In this document: positions 12,784 to 23,516 of the stretch, one piece after another | Numbering within the stretch: the stretch's first letter is position 1 | Layout: every line of letters starts with the position of its first letter | From: Laburnicola sp. R22_1 | Lineage: Eukaryota > Ascomycota > Dothideomycetes > Pleosporales > Didymosphaeriaceae | Assembly (NCBI GenBank): GCA_014281115.1 | Contig: JACONQ010000002.1 | Location: 1,054,001-1,118,000 of the forward strand | DNA: 64,000 nucleotides | Direction: 5' to 3' | Program-made: the position numbers and the translations under genes | The notes under the pieces: generated by a model | Told to the model about the DNA's origin: nothing | The model's database searches: none | What the model saw: only the letters and a program-made list of their open reading frames with translations

Positions 12784-14163
12784 CTATACAGCGACAGCCT
12801 GAGGACCGAAACCAGGCGCCATGAAGTAAGGCGGGTGCCGCTGAGCACAGTATACGCAACCGCAGTTGATGCCGTGATTGTTCCACGCAGGAGGTTGGCA
12901 TTGTGTAGGATAGGCAGGCGGGCCGTAGTTGGATGGCTGCTGGTGCTGCTGAGGCTGGCTAGGAGCCGGCTGAGATAAGGGTGGGAAGCCAAACATGGTG
13001 CGACGCGTGTAACCTTCTGGAGCCCAATTTCCCGTACCGCCGTAATACTCTGGGGTAGTAGGACCAGTAGTAGGACCAGTAGTAGGGGCTGAAGCAGGCG
13101 AATACTCATTGGCTGACCGCCAAGGGTCGTATGAATAGTTGGGAGCGTTGTTGAATGATGGCTGTGCCGACTTGGGGACATACTCGTACGGTGGCGTGTT
13201 GTAGGCCTGCTGCATTGGCAGCGGTGGGAGCGGCTTGTTGACAGAACGTCGTCGCTCAACCGAAGTATCAATGGGGCTCAGATTGTTGGCGCGGCCCACT
13301 CGCTCAGCAGCGCGATCCTGATAAGTCTTCCAGTGGTTTGCCCAGGTGGTCCAGCCCTTGTGCTCCGACGGATCCCGGTGTAGTCTGAAGTCAATAGCAA
13401 CAAGCCAATCCATCTCCAGCTGATCCAAGTCAACGACGGGTATGCCGCTAACTTCGGACCACGATCGGTTGATAAATGTATTATCGTCCAAGAATTTGCT
13501 TCCCAGCACCAAGGCAATGGTGAGCAGGCGGAACAGGTGGCTGTCGTTCTTGGGAATACCAGCCAGCATGGGCATCCTCGAGGAGAGATAGGACATGCTG
13601 AGGATAATTGTCGCCGATGGTAGTCTTGTCGCCATAAGGACTTGGTGGGCCCATTTCCGGAATGACGGTGGCATTATGCGACCAGGAGTAATGATTTCCA
13701 CGGCCATCTCACAGACAAAATCTGTCATAACATCCATTTCATAGTCTAGGGTTGCAGAAACACCACCCACAGGCTTCTCTTCCTTGGGTTGCTGGGCCGG
13801 ACGCTGGATGAGTTCCTGCGTACGGTGTTGTTGCAGACTAACGTCTCCCAATGACTGTCGCATCGGCGGCAGAATGGGTGCGCCAGTGGACTCGTAGAAG
13901 GAGCTCGGTGGGGGAAGACTTGGCGGCGCGTTGCTGAGGTATGTACCCGCTTGCGGGTACATAGGAGGCATCGCGATCGAAAGCTGTCCGTAGCGGTCTG
14001 CATAGTCGCAGCCATCATCCTGCGATCGGATACCCGGCTGGCCAGCGTAAGCCGGTTGCTGGTACGGCATCCCTCCACAACCAGAGTAAAAGTTGGGGAT
14101 GAACTCGGGCGGAGTCAGAGGAAGCTGCCGAGGCATGCTTTGCCGGGGGTAGAAGACGGGCAT
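12784..14163 (-). CDS. Pcl/Pho80-type cyclin (G1 or morphogenesis cyclin)
   Basis: Single exon of 459 residues with stop TAG at 12784. I chose the ATG at 14163 (MPVFYPRQSMPRQLPLTPPE); the frame stays open 204 nt further up, but that extension is low-complexity Ser/Cys and reads like a leader. Residues about 137-262 form a cyclin box of the Pcl1/Pas1 class: KWAHQVLMATRL, SATIILSMSYL, LLTIALVLGSKFLDDNTF, WSEVSGIPVVDLDQLEMDW. Both flanks are Pro/Gln/Tyr-rich and probably disordered. Such cyclins pair with Pho85/PHOA-type kinases to control the G1/S transition, polarity or phosphate response. The long GC-rich region upstream suggests a long 5' leader with upstream ORFs, as known for G1 cyclin genes (inference). 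Confidence 0.88.
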   Translation of the reverse strand: MPVFYPRQSMPRQLPLTPPEFIPNFYSGCGGMPYQQPAYAGQPGIRSQDDGCDYADRYGQLSIAMPPMYPQAGTYLSNAPPSLPPPSSFYESTGAPILPPMRQSLGDVSLQQHRTQELIQRPAQQPKEEKPVGGVSATLDYEMDVMTDFVCEMAVEIITPGRIMPPSFRKWAHQVLMATRLPSATIILSMSYLSSRMPMLAGIPKNDSHLFRLLTIALVLGSKFLDDNTFINRSWSEVSGIPVVDLDQLEMDWLVAIDFRLHRDPSEHKGWTTWANHWKTYQDRAAERVGRANNLSPIDTSVERRRSVNKPLPPLPMQQAYNTPPYEYVPKSAQPSFNNAPNYSYDPWRSANEYSPASAPTTGPTTGPTTPEYYGGTGNWAPEGYTRRTMFGFPPLSQPAPSQPQQHQQPSNYGPPAYPTQCQPPAWNNHGINCGCVYCAQRHPPYFMAPGFGPQAVAV

Positions 14164-17100
14164 AATGGAGATGCTATCGCAGAGGAACGAAGATACCGGT
14201 GGAAAACCCTGCAGCAAGGTAAGCGACAGTCGCAGACACGATGACGATGACGATGACGGGCGTTGGGCGCGGCAGCGATGGTGGCAACGTACAGTTTCTT
14301 CAGTCCCAGCCGCAGGAGATGAGCGTGCGCTCCGCAAAGAGCTTACCGACGTCCTAATAAGATCCACTCATGCACAAAAGGAGATGGTATGATAAGAGAG
14401 TGTTTTCGTTTGAGACGATGGGAGAAGCGTCGAGGGGTTGTAAGAATGCTGTCGCGGCGAGACAGTATGACTTGTCGATAGCGCAGCACAGTCGGCGAGT
14501 TGATGGGCCTGTGTGTCGCAGTGGAGACCCGGAGTAGAGACACGCAGTGCAGTGGGTGTCCGGAAGGGCGGCCGTGTGGGACGCGAACCAGGACGAGGCC
14601 TAAATCAATAGCTCGCCGTGGTGGGAGGGTGAAGGTTGCACGCTTGCAGTGGCAGTCGTGCCGTGGTTGTCGTGCAGGTGGAAAGGCAAGGAAGCCGGAC
14701 AGCCGAGCGTGAAAGAAAGGGAAGCGCGACCCAACCGAAACTCAAGAGCTAGGTAATGAAGCAAAAGGCGCGCCGAGAAAATGCCACAGCAGGACGCGGG
14801 CGTGAGGTGAAGCGGGCGATGTTTTTCACGGCGACGTGAGCCGTCAGAGTGAGACCCTGTCTGCAACGGCAACGGGTAGCGGGCGGGCCAGGAGAAGCTC
14901 GAGCAGTGTCGATGCCACGCTTGTCGCGAGCAAACACTGCCCACAACCGGATGTGAAGCTGCTGTTACAGCACAGCAACGGCAAGAGCGTGATGGGAGCG
15001 AAGTTCTGGAGGCAGAGCAGCAGCGTTGGCACGAAGCTGGCTTCGCAGTGGCGGACCGGGGCCCTGACGCTGGTCTGTGGTCGCCCGAGAACGAGCAGAG
15101 GCCACCTCAAGCCGGCTGTAACGGCTCTGTGGAGAGGCTGGGGGTGCTGCAGCAAGGCCTGCGAGCGTGTGCAGGTGAGGATGGTGAGGGCGAGGAAGGG
15201 AGGTGAAGAGAGGGCGAGGGGGAGGAGGAGCGGACGAGGGGGGAGTGAAGGCGAGGGTGCGGAGCGTGTGAGGGTGGTGTGCTTGACGGCCCAGCTTGTT
15301 GGCCGCTCAGGTCGCGAAGCGAATTTGAGCGCTTGTGGTCGGAAAGCAACCAGCACCAGCGCCTGCGCGCGGCATGCAATCTTAACCACTTTATTACCGC
15401 TAAGGGGCGCCTCCCCTCCAAGTGGTGCTGGTGCCTGTCCTCAGCGCCGCGTCCGTGGACGACCGTGGCATCCATCTCCGGCCCTCAGGTCGGTCTGCTG
15501 GCGGCTGGCGTCTGGCGTCTGCCATCTGCCATCTGCCATCTGCTGCGTCCTTTGCAACCTTCCCCGTGGTGGCTCCGACTAGGCTCTCTGGGCTCTCTAG
15601 GCCCTCTAGGCCCCCTCATCCACCGCCCAAGCCAGGGCGCTGGCTGCGATGCTGGACACGGCATGCAGCCGTCGTCATCACGACTCAAGGCGCACGCCTA
15701 TGAAAGTGCATCGTTGCCATGGCCGGCTAGGTAGGCTTACATATCTCGTCGAAGGGCGGCGCCATCCACATGTGCACCTGCACCGGCCTGCACCGACCTG
15801 CACCCAGGCCGGGACTGCAGCGCGGCAGCATCGTCAGGCACAAGTCGCTGCACGCCGCGAACAAAAATTGCGCGCTGTGGCTCCCATCGCGCTGCAGCCG
15901 TCTCCCAATCGAACGCCGTCAGGGACCGCCATCACCCACTCAACGCGCTTGCACCGGCCCATGGCCGAGAGCCACGCTGGCACTGCGCCGTCGTGCGGGC
16001 ACATCTCCTCTTTGCCTCTGGTCCGTCACCGACCAAGATGCTCCACTGTCGCTGCCTCCAATCCTCTTCGGCCGTCGCTAGGAACCCATCCTGCAGTGCC
16101 AGTTCTGCGAGACAGCGCTCCGCCTCGACAATATGGTCATCGTGCAGGCCTCGTCTCCAATTCGAGCGGCCTGTGTCAGTCCAGCTCCCGTAAATAGAGG
16201 CCTTCGGTCCGGGTAGATGAGGGCCATAATGCCGCCATATTGAGCCAACGTGCGTCCTCGATCCGGAGGCTTCGTGATCTCGTCTCAGGTACTGGCGGAT
16301 ATCTTGCCGGTCCCCGTGCTGTCTGAAATTTGCGTGTCTGCAGCCCATACGGCCCATGTGGCTCTAGTCGTCCGCATGAACCTTCTTCCCTCCGTCACTG
16401 CCCGTAGCCCGCCGTCGGTCAAGGGCCTTTGGTCGGGCTTGGGCTGGTGGGCTGCATTGCTGCAAGCATATTGGCAGGTGATGATGAGCATGCACATCTG
16501 CCTCTCCGCAAATCGCAACGCCAAACCCAACATCGACAACGCTTTGAGAATCGGCGGCAAGGCAGGCAGGCGTCTGCGTCAGACGGTACGTGAGCGTCAT
16601 CCACGCCATCCGCCGGCTTCCACCCTCGCTCGTTGTCAGCTGTCAGTCGCCCCGTCATAAGTGCTGTGGCAATATTGAACCTCGGTGGGTCGCGCTCCTT
16701 CTAGGCCGACCAACACCGTAAGCAACTTGGCAAACCAATGTCCAGCGAGAAACATCCGCACCTCCTCCATGCAGCTAAACCACCCGTGCATGACCCCTGT
16801 CTCGGCTGCCAGTGGTGCTGCGAAGAATAGACCATTTTTGAGTCTGAACGACAGTCTCCGGGCAGCTTCAGATTGAACTGTGGGTGAGGTTAATTCCATG
16901 ACCGGAAGAAGCTGAGATCGGCACACACACCCCTGTGCGAGCCGCTGGACAACCTATGTATATGTGAGTCACATTTTACCTTGAATGGAGCAACTGTAGT
17001 TGTTATGAAAAACACTGTGAATCCACATGGAATTGTGCCAACCTTGCAGGATTCAGGCAACAGCAGAGCCTGGAACTAACTTCTTAGGGTTAGCGCCAAA

Positions 17101-17930
17101 TAGTTCCCTCTAGACTCTTTTTGAATTGCACGAAGACCACACTGTACTGGACCCGTACTCGTCACAAGCTCATTCTCAAGCCCACCATCCCTCAGTACTC
17201 TCTCAAATCTACACCACTTTCTCCACCGACCCCTGGAATAATCTATGCAAGTCTTTATTGAATCGCCACTTGCCTACTTTCCACCGTAGTTGCCTGGAGG
17301 GCAAAGTTCTGCATTGCGTGTTAAGTCCAGACACATACACTAATAGGTACTCGCTGAGTGTCGTAAGCTACTTTTGCCCATGCCAAACGCACACTGAATT
17401 CTTGAGTGACAAGAAGACGATCCGGTGCGTTAATACACTAGTCGTTTGCACTGTGTGCTTCGTGTGCTTCACGGCAGAGAAAACTATCCGTGTCCGGCAA
17501 AAAGTCGCCCTTTATCCTCCTCTTTTTAGCCCGTAGGTCGGGCTGTGTCAGGTGGAATTGTACTGTGTACATGGTGCAAGTAGTTGATCCGACGGCTATT
17601 CAAGACGTTGAGTGGCGATTGCTTTGCCTCATTTGTTGTTTGTAGCGTGAAGTCACTGTATGCTCCGCATAGACTTGGCAGGGGAGAGAAACATGTCGAC
17701 TTGGTTGACAACTCTTAGGTAGGGCTCGGGGATTGGTTCATCATGTGTCAGGATATGTTAGGCGGGTTTGATATAGTTAAAGGTCCAAGACGGTGCAGCG
17801 GGTGCGAATCCGTTCTCGTTTGATGTTTGCTGTGGTGCTGTAGAAACACGAGTTCATGAGAGTAGGAGACGACACGGGCGAAGTTTGAGGTAGCCACATT
17901 CAGTAGCGCATGGTTGCGGTACATTATAGC
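14164..17930. other. Long gene-free region upstream of the cyclin
   Basis: About 3.8 kb with no supportable gene. From 14.2 to 16.6 kb it is GC-rich and low in complexity: GAC triplets near 14245, tandem CCATCTG units near 15520-15540, and GGCTCTCTAGGCC-like units near 15580-15615. Open frames occur on both strands at once, typical of compositional bias rather than coding. From 16.6 to 17.9 kb composition is ordinary. It may hold the cyclin promoter and leader. Confidence 0.5.
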
Positions 17931-18064
17931 TGTAGTCTCAACTTTACACAGTACCAGACCATTTCAACCTCGACTTTAACTTGTTCAACCTTTTTTAGCT
18001 CAACTCATTCAACTCAATTTTCAACTTAACTTGCTTATTCAACTTCAATTTCTCAACTACATAT
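17931..18064. repeat. AT-rich minisatellite, left segment
   Basis: Degenerate tandem units of about 10 bp around TTCAACTCAA / TTCAACTTAA. It is directly continuous with the array to the right of the transposon at 22045 if the element and one TA are removed, so the transposon inserted inside a pre-existing array. Confidence 0.75.
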
Positions 18065-18065
18065 A

Positions 18066-18127
18066 ACGTGGTTCACCAGCGAGTGACCCACACCAGTGAG
18101 CGCGCCACCTTTGCCAAGACCCCACCA
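18066..18127 (+). repeat. Left terminal inverted repeat of outer transposon (62 bp)
   Basis: Identical to the reverse complement of 21983..22044 across all 62 bases; divergence begins immediately inside. Confidence 0.95.
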
Positions 18128-19000
18128 TCACCAACAATACCATCATAATACAACCACCTACCATGTCTTCTAAGCCATCTAATGAAGCTCGGTTACTTAT
18201 TGCTATTAGAGCTATTAAACAAGACCCAAATCTTATAGAGCGAGCAGCAGCAGGGCTGTATAACGTTAATCGCAGAACGCTTAATTGAAGACGCAACGGA
18301 ACGACTGCACGACGCGATAACCCACCTAAATCAAAGAATTTTACTCTCCTTGAGGAGCAGGCGCTTGTTGATTGTATAATTGAGCTAGACACGCGTGGAT
18401 TCCCTCCTACGAAGCTTATAATCCGCACAATGGCCGATTCACTACGTTTATAGAGAGGAAAGCCACCTGTTAGCATCAACTAGACAGACAGGTTTATTAA
18501 GCGCAGACGTGAAGTTAAAACGCGTTGGTCTTGGTCATACAACAACTAGAGGGCACGACAGGAAGATCCTAAGGTTATAAACGCGTGGTTTAAGCTTGTG
18601 AAGGGCATCAAAGTTAAGTACGGCATTACGGATAAGGACACCTATAACTTTGATGAATCAGGCTTCCTGATGGGGGTTATAGGGTCTCAGCTTGTGGTCA
18701 CAGCATCAGAGAGGCGTGCGAAACCCAAATTGATACAGCCAGGCGACCGCTAGTGGATTATGGTGATCCAGGGTATCTGCGCTGCTGGATGGGCAATCCC
18801 TCCCTTTATTATCTACGCTGGCAAGCGTCACATCTCCACCTGGTACAAAGACGCGTCAATTCCTGGCGATTAGGTAATCGCTGTCAGCGAGAACGGCTGG
18901 ACAAATAACGAGCTTGGTATTGCGTGGTTAAAACACTTTAACGCGCATACAAAGGGACGCGCTAAAGGAACCTATTAGCTGCTAGTTATTGACGGCTATA

Positions 19001-19048
19001 CTGTGTCCGTGCACTCAACGCCCGGATTCAGTCAACGCCCCGCTGAAC
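19001..19048 (+). repeat. Left terminal inverted repeat of nested transposon (48 bp)
   Basis: Perfect inverted match to 21066..21113. Confidence 0.94.
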
Positions 19049-19089
19049 GCAAACCACCCCAAATTTCAACACGCCATAACGCCACCAAT

Positions 19090-20961
19090 ATGAGCTCAAT
19101 TGAGGCTGCAATTAAAGAAATAGAATCGCTAAGGTCAGAAGAATCTTTCTCTTATACTAAGATCGCTAGCAAGCATGGCGTTGATCGAAGTACGCTGTCG
19201 CGAAGGCACCAAGCGATTCAAACGACGCGTGCAACTGCGGGGTTTAACCGACGGAAACTCAGTCCCCAACAAGAGCAGGAGCTTGTACAATACATTGAAG
19301 GGCTTATAGCGCGTCACTTGCCACCCACAAGAGAGATGATACGAAATTTCGCGTCAACAATAGCCAAGGAGCCAGTGAGCGAGAGCTGGGTTACTCGCTT
19401 CATCAACCGACACAACATCTATCTAATCTCTCGATGGGCAGCTGGTATGGACAGCAATCGCCACCAAGCCGACTCAGGGGATAAATACAGCCTGTATTTT
19501 GATCTCCTGGGTGCCAAAATCAAGGAATATGACATCGAGCCTCGTCACACGTATAATATGGATGAAAAAGGCTTCTTAATTGGTATCACTAGCCGATCAA
19601 AACGAGTGTTCAGCAGACGAATATGGGAGAATAAGGAGGTTATAGCATCTCTCCAAGATGGCTCTCGTGAATGGATTACCCTCCTAGCGTGTGTTTGCGC
19701 TGATGGATCAGCCTTGCCGCCAAGCCTTATCTATTAGGCTACTAACAAGGCTATACAATCAAGCTAGGTAGAGGATATTAAGGCAGGAGAGCACTTAGTA
19801 CACATTTCCTTGTCGCCTTTAGGCTGGACAAACAACAATATTGGCCTTGCCTGGCTTGAACAGGTGTTTGATCGCTACACCAAGGCAAAAGCTTGACGGT
19901 CTTACCGGTTACTCATCCTTGATGGCCATGGATCTCACGTTACTATGGATTTTATCGACTATTGCGACCGTAACAGGATACTCCTAGCCATCTTCCCCCC
20001 TCATTCAACCCACACGCTTCAGCCACTTAATGTGGTTCTATTTAAGCCTCTATCAACTGCGTACTCAAAGGAGCTATCAGATCACCTCCACCAGAGCCAG
20101 GGACTCCTCCCTATTAAGAAAGGGGACTTCTTCCCTCTATTCTGGGAGGCCTGGACGAGCTCTTTTAAGGAGGAGACGATACTTAAGTCTTTTGAAGTAA
20201 CAGGCATATCACCATTCAACCCAGAGGTTATACTTAAAAGGTTCACCAACACTACCCTAGATGAGCAGGAATTGCGAGAGAGCTCTACGTCAGTACTCAG
20301 CGGATCTAACTGGCGTAAACTAGACCGCCTTGTACGATCCGCAGTAGAAGATTAGAGTAGTAAGGACGCGCAGAAGCTTAGCCGCTCACTCCACCACATC
20401 TTAGTTCAAAATGAGTTACTTCACTATAAGATTGCTGGGTTAAGAGAGGCTCTTACTACGAAAAAGAAGCACAAGAAGAAGGGAAAACCTCTAGATCTGC
20501 AACAACGTCAAGAGTACTATGGGGGGGCGGTTTTCTGGTCACTAAGGAAGGTTAGGGAGGCTCGCGTACGTCAGTCTGTGAAGGAGCAAGAGGAGAAGGA
20601 GCAGAAGCTTCAAAAAGCTGAGAAGGCTGAGTTGAAGAAGGCAGCTAAGCTATGCAAGGAGAAAATTGCAGAGGAGAAGCGTGTGGCGAGGGAGGCAGCC
20701 AAGGTAGCCAAGGAGAAGGAGAAGGCTGAGAAGGCAGCAGAGCGTGCTCGCCAGAGAGAAGCTCGCGACGATGCAAAAGCTCTACAATCTACCCAAAAGG
20801 GTAAGAGAAAGGCCTCGCAGCCATCTATATAGAGCAACAAGCGTTAGAAACGCGTAGTTAATACTATAACTACTCAGGAGGCTTTAGGTGCCGCATCAGC
20901 AGCTCCACCCAAGACTACGCGGCACGGCCGCAACGTTAAGCTTCCAAGTAAATATAAGTAG
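19090..20961 (+). pseudogene. Fot1/pogo transposase of the nested element (inactivated)
   Basis: The frame begins at 19090 (MSSIEAAIKEIESLRSEE) with a psq-type helix-turn-helix (SKHGVDRSTLSRR), a CENP-B-like second DNA-binding domain (ARHLPPTREMIRNFAS), then the DDE domain: TYNMDEKGFLIG, LILDGHGSHVT and PPHSTHTLQPLNVV. The third catalytic Asp appears as Asn (GAT to AAT), itself a G-to-A change. Premature stops are at 19735, 19765, 19894, 20353, 20830 and 20845 (five TAG, one TGA); the frame otherwise stays intact to a TAG at 20959, where the tail KTTRHGRNVKLP matches the end of the related transposase at 41.6 kb. A Lys/Glu-rich coiled coil precedes the tail. Point mutations without indels point to RIP rather than slow drift. 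Confidence 0.9.
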
Positions 20962-21065
20962 CACAGGTGAATCGCAAGCATCAAAATAGTACTCTACTAC
21001 AAAATCTCGTAATAATAGCGATTTTGTGTGGCTCTGCAGCCTTATTTTAGTTAAGCTGCTATGGT

Positions 21066-21113
21066 GTTCAGCGGGGCGTTGACTGAATCCGGGCGTTGAG
21101 TGCACGGACACAG
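21066..21113 (-). repeat. Right terminal inverted repeat of nested transposon (48 bp)
   Basis: Perfect inverted match to 19001..19048; the TA duplication follows. Confidence 0.94.
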
Positions 21114-21982
21114 TAAGAGCTATAACTTAATTGAGTTCCAGGATTACTGTAAGGAATATAAGATTATTACTCTCTGTATGCCGCCACATTCGTCACACCT
21201 GCTGCAGCCGTTGGATGTGGGCTGTTTCTCCCCGCTAAAGAAGGCATATGGTGCTGAGATCTCGGGCTTGGCGCGTTGGCTGATAACCCACATTACAAAG
21301 ATCGAGTTCCTCCTAGCCTTTAAAACCGCGTTTTTGAAGGTTTTCTCTGCAGAGACAATTAAGGGTGGTTTTCGCGGTGCTGGGCTAGTCCCATTGAATC
21401 CAGAGGAGGTGTTGCAGCACCTTAACATCCGCATCCGTACACCTAGTCTGCCCATTGAAGAGCCTACCACCTGGGAGTCTAAAACACCAAGTAACCTACG
21501 CGAATTTGAGGCGCAATTAACACTGGTTCGCAAGAGAATTAGAGATCACTTCGATTTATCACTAACTTTAACTATGCAGGTGCTTAAGAAGCTTGAAAAA
21601 GGCGCTCTAAGTGCAATGCATAGTTAGGTACTAGTGTTGGATGAAATTGCAGGCCTTCGCAAGACAATTGAGGAGACTACAAGGCGAAAATCGCGTAAAA
21701 GGAGGTATATCCAGCATCAGGGATCACTTACAGTAGCAGAGGGATCTTAGCTAGCCACTCCTAAGGACGCTGGTGGACAGAAGAAGGGTAAACAGTCGTC
21801 AGGTACTAGTCGCGCTGCAACAGGGCCATCAACTTAACGGCGTTGTGGCATCTGCAGGCAACCTGGACATAATGCGCAAACCTGCCAGGGAGTTAAAGAG
21901 GAAGAATCTGAATCAGATGCATTAACTCAGTATATATTTTCAAGTAGTGTTGCGACGCAGTCTGATAATGAATGAAATGGTT

Positions 21983-22044
21983 TGGTGGGGTCTTGGCAAA
22001 GGTGGCGCGCTCACTGGTGTGGGTCACTCGCTGGTGAACCACGT
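21983..22044 (-). repeat. Right terminal inverted repeat of outer transposon (62 bp)
   Basis: Partner of 18066..18127 and followed by the TA target duplication at 22045-22046. Confidence 0.95.
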
Positions 22045-22620
22045 TATTCAACTTATTTAATTTAACTTTTTCAACTTAGTTTGTTCAACGCAATCTATTC
22101 GACTCCACCTGTTTGTTCAACTCAACCTTTTCAACTCATTCAACTCAATTTGTTTAACTCAATCTATTCAACTCAACCTGTTTGTTCAACTCAATCTATT
22201 CAACTCATTCAACTCATTCAACTCATTCAACTCATTCAACTGATTCAACTCAATCAACTCAATCAACTCAATTTGTTTAACTCAACCTGTTTGTTCAACT
22301 CAATCTATTCCACTCAACCTGTTCAACTTAACCTGTTCAACTCAACCTGTTCAAGCTAAGCTATTCAACTCAATTTGTTCAACTTAACCTATTTAAGTTA
22401 ACCTATTCAACTTAACCTATTTAACTTAACCTATTTAACTTAACCTATTTAACTTAACCTATTTAACTTAACCTATTTAACTTAACCTATTTAACTTAAC
22501 CTATTTAACTTAATCCGTTTAAGTTAACCTGTTAGTTCAACTCAACCTGTTCAAGCTAAGCTATTCAACTCAATTTGTTCAGCTTAACCTATTCGATCCT
22601 GCCTGTTCAACTTCGTCAAA
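22045..22620. repeat. AT-rich minisatellite, right segment, with higher-order structure
   Basis: Continuation of the 10-bp TTCAACTCAA-type array. Inside it, about nine copies of a 14-bp unit (CTATTTAACTTAAC) occupy roughly 22384-22513. A 59-bp block beginning at 22335 recurs with one mismatch exactly 200 bp later at 22535, so the array also has a higher-order duplication. The 92-codon open frame across the array simply reads the repeat and is not a gene. Confidence 0.85.
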
Positions 22621-23516
22621 ACCACTTCAAGACATTGATCCGGCCTGAAAAACAGATGGGGCTAGAATACAATGCGAAACCAAGACTCCGTTACGGTAAT
22701 TATTGAGCCATCTTTGGGTCCAGACTAGAGTAAGAAAACGCCTAATAAATAGGGTGCGTGGTCAGCTGAGTTGAAGTAGTACACGTGCAAGCTCAATCTT
22801 GCTCCATAGTCCGGCTTACCGCTCCGTTCAATGTTTAGAAGGAACGCGTTTGGCATTGCGCGTCATGGCTGAGGAATTTCATGTGCTTGAGAACTCGACG
22901 CGTAACTGCACGATAAGTTTGGCTAACGTTGGCATCCGGTCGGGTGGTTGTAGAATGCAGGGAGGGGGTAAGGTATAGCTTGCGGAGGCATGTTAGTGGC
23001 GTCTCGGAGCAAGTCCTGAGCTAATTGGTGCACTACACTTGGCCGGCTCCACGGCCAGGGTGAGCAACCGGTGAGCGCGCCTCGTTGTCTCGCTGATAGA
23101 CCATCAGGCGGCAGTTATTACAAGGCGGATGGCGTCCAAGCCATCCGCGATTCGGAATTACTGGGCTCATCGACAATATAAATACAACAATTCTGCACGA
23201 ACCAATAGCGGTCACCCGGCTCGACCTATATTGAATACGAGGCTAGGGGGCGGACGAATGCGTTTTGCATAGTGGTACGCGTATTGAATCTAGTGTTTAC
23301 AATACTGTCTGTGCTGATTGCCACAATTGGCAGCGTGCAGTCAATTCTTCGTCAGTCGAAACTATCCTCCTTCAGGTGAGGAGTTCAACACGAAGATTGA
23401 TCCCTACGGAAGACTCCAGAACTCCGTGCAAATGCAAGCTAGGGGGTATTCCCAGATGAACCCATGCGTAAACCGTCTCAGTGCCCCCATTCGTCACCCT
23501 TCGTAAAGTAAAACGT
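22621..23516. other. Intergenic region with a 9-bp hairpin
   Basis: About 900 bp between the minisatellite and the stop of RPL7. It contains a perfect inverted repeat GCGGATGGC / GCCATCCGC with a 6-base loop at 23125..23148. Nothing else was recognised. Confidence 0.5.

Larger units (their letters stand above)
19001..21113. mobile_element. Nested Fot1/pogo-type transposon inside the outer transposase gene
   Basis: A 2,113-bp element with perfect 48-bp inverted ends (CTGTGTCCGTGC... and ...GCACGGACACAG) and a TA duplication at 18999-19000 and 21114-21115. It carries its own transposase, clearly different in sequence from the outer one but closely related to that of the element at 39712. Insertion fell within the codons for the second catalytic motif of the host transposase. 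Confidence 0.93.
18163..21975 (+). pseudogene. Fot1/pogo transposase, split by a nested element and full of stops
   Basis: The reading frame starts at 18163 (MSSKPSNEARLLIAI), runs to 19000, is interrupted by the nested transposon, and resumes in the same frame at 21116 to a TGA at 21973; removing the insert and one TA restores the frame exactly. Recognisable parts: an N-terminal helix-turn-helix region, the first acidic motif (TYNFDESGFLMG), the second Asp in VIDGY at the insertion point, the third in LLQPLDVGCF, and a C-terminal CCHC knuckle CGICRQPGHNAQTC. Ten premature stops occur (18286, 18451, 18481, 18547, 18751, 18871, 18976, 21625, 21748, 21835). Eight are TAG, as expected from CpA-to-TpA changes at CAG or TGG codons, the signature of RIP. 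Confidence 0.9.
18066..22044. mobile_element. Fot1/pogo-type DNA transposon (outer element, decayed)
   Basis: A 3,979-bp interval (including the nested insertion) bounded by perfect 62-bp terminal inverted repeats starting ACGTGGTTCACC and ending GGTGAACCACGT, flanked by a TA duplication (18064-18065 and 22045-22046). TA target use, long TIRs and a DDE transposase with a C-terminal zinc knuckle place it in the Tc1/mariner superfamily, Fot1/pogo clade. Without the nested element it would be about 1.86 kb, a normal size for this group. The TIRs are perfect although the coding region is heavily mutated. Confidence 0.93.

Noticed and set aside
14836..15734. Overlapping long frames on both strands at 14.8-15.7 kb
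   Set aside because: GC-rich low-complexity sequence gives open frames in several registers; no domain, start context or splice structure supports any of them.
22081..22359. 92-codon open frame
   Set aside because: It only reads through the TTCAACTCAA minisatellite and has no gene features.
22384..22513. Telomere-like or CRISPR-like array
   Set aside because: The unit is CTATTTAACTTAAC, not TTAGGG, and there are no unique spacers; it is a plain minisatellite.
23125..23148. Hairpin as a transcription terminator
   Set aside because: It lies downstream of RPL7, but fungal RNA polymerase II does not use intrinsic hairpin terminators; it is kept only as a structural note.
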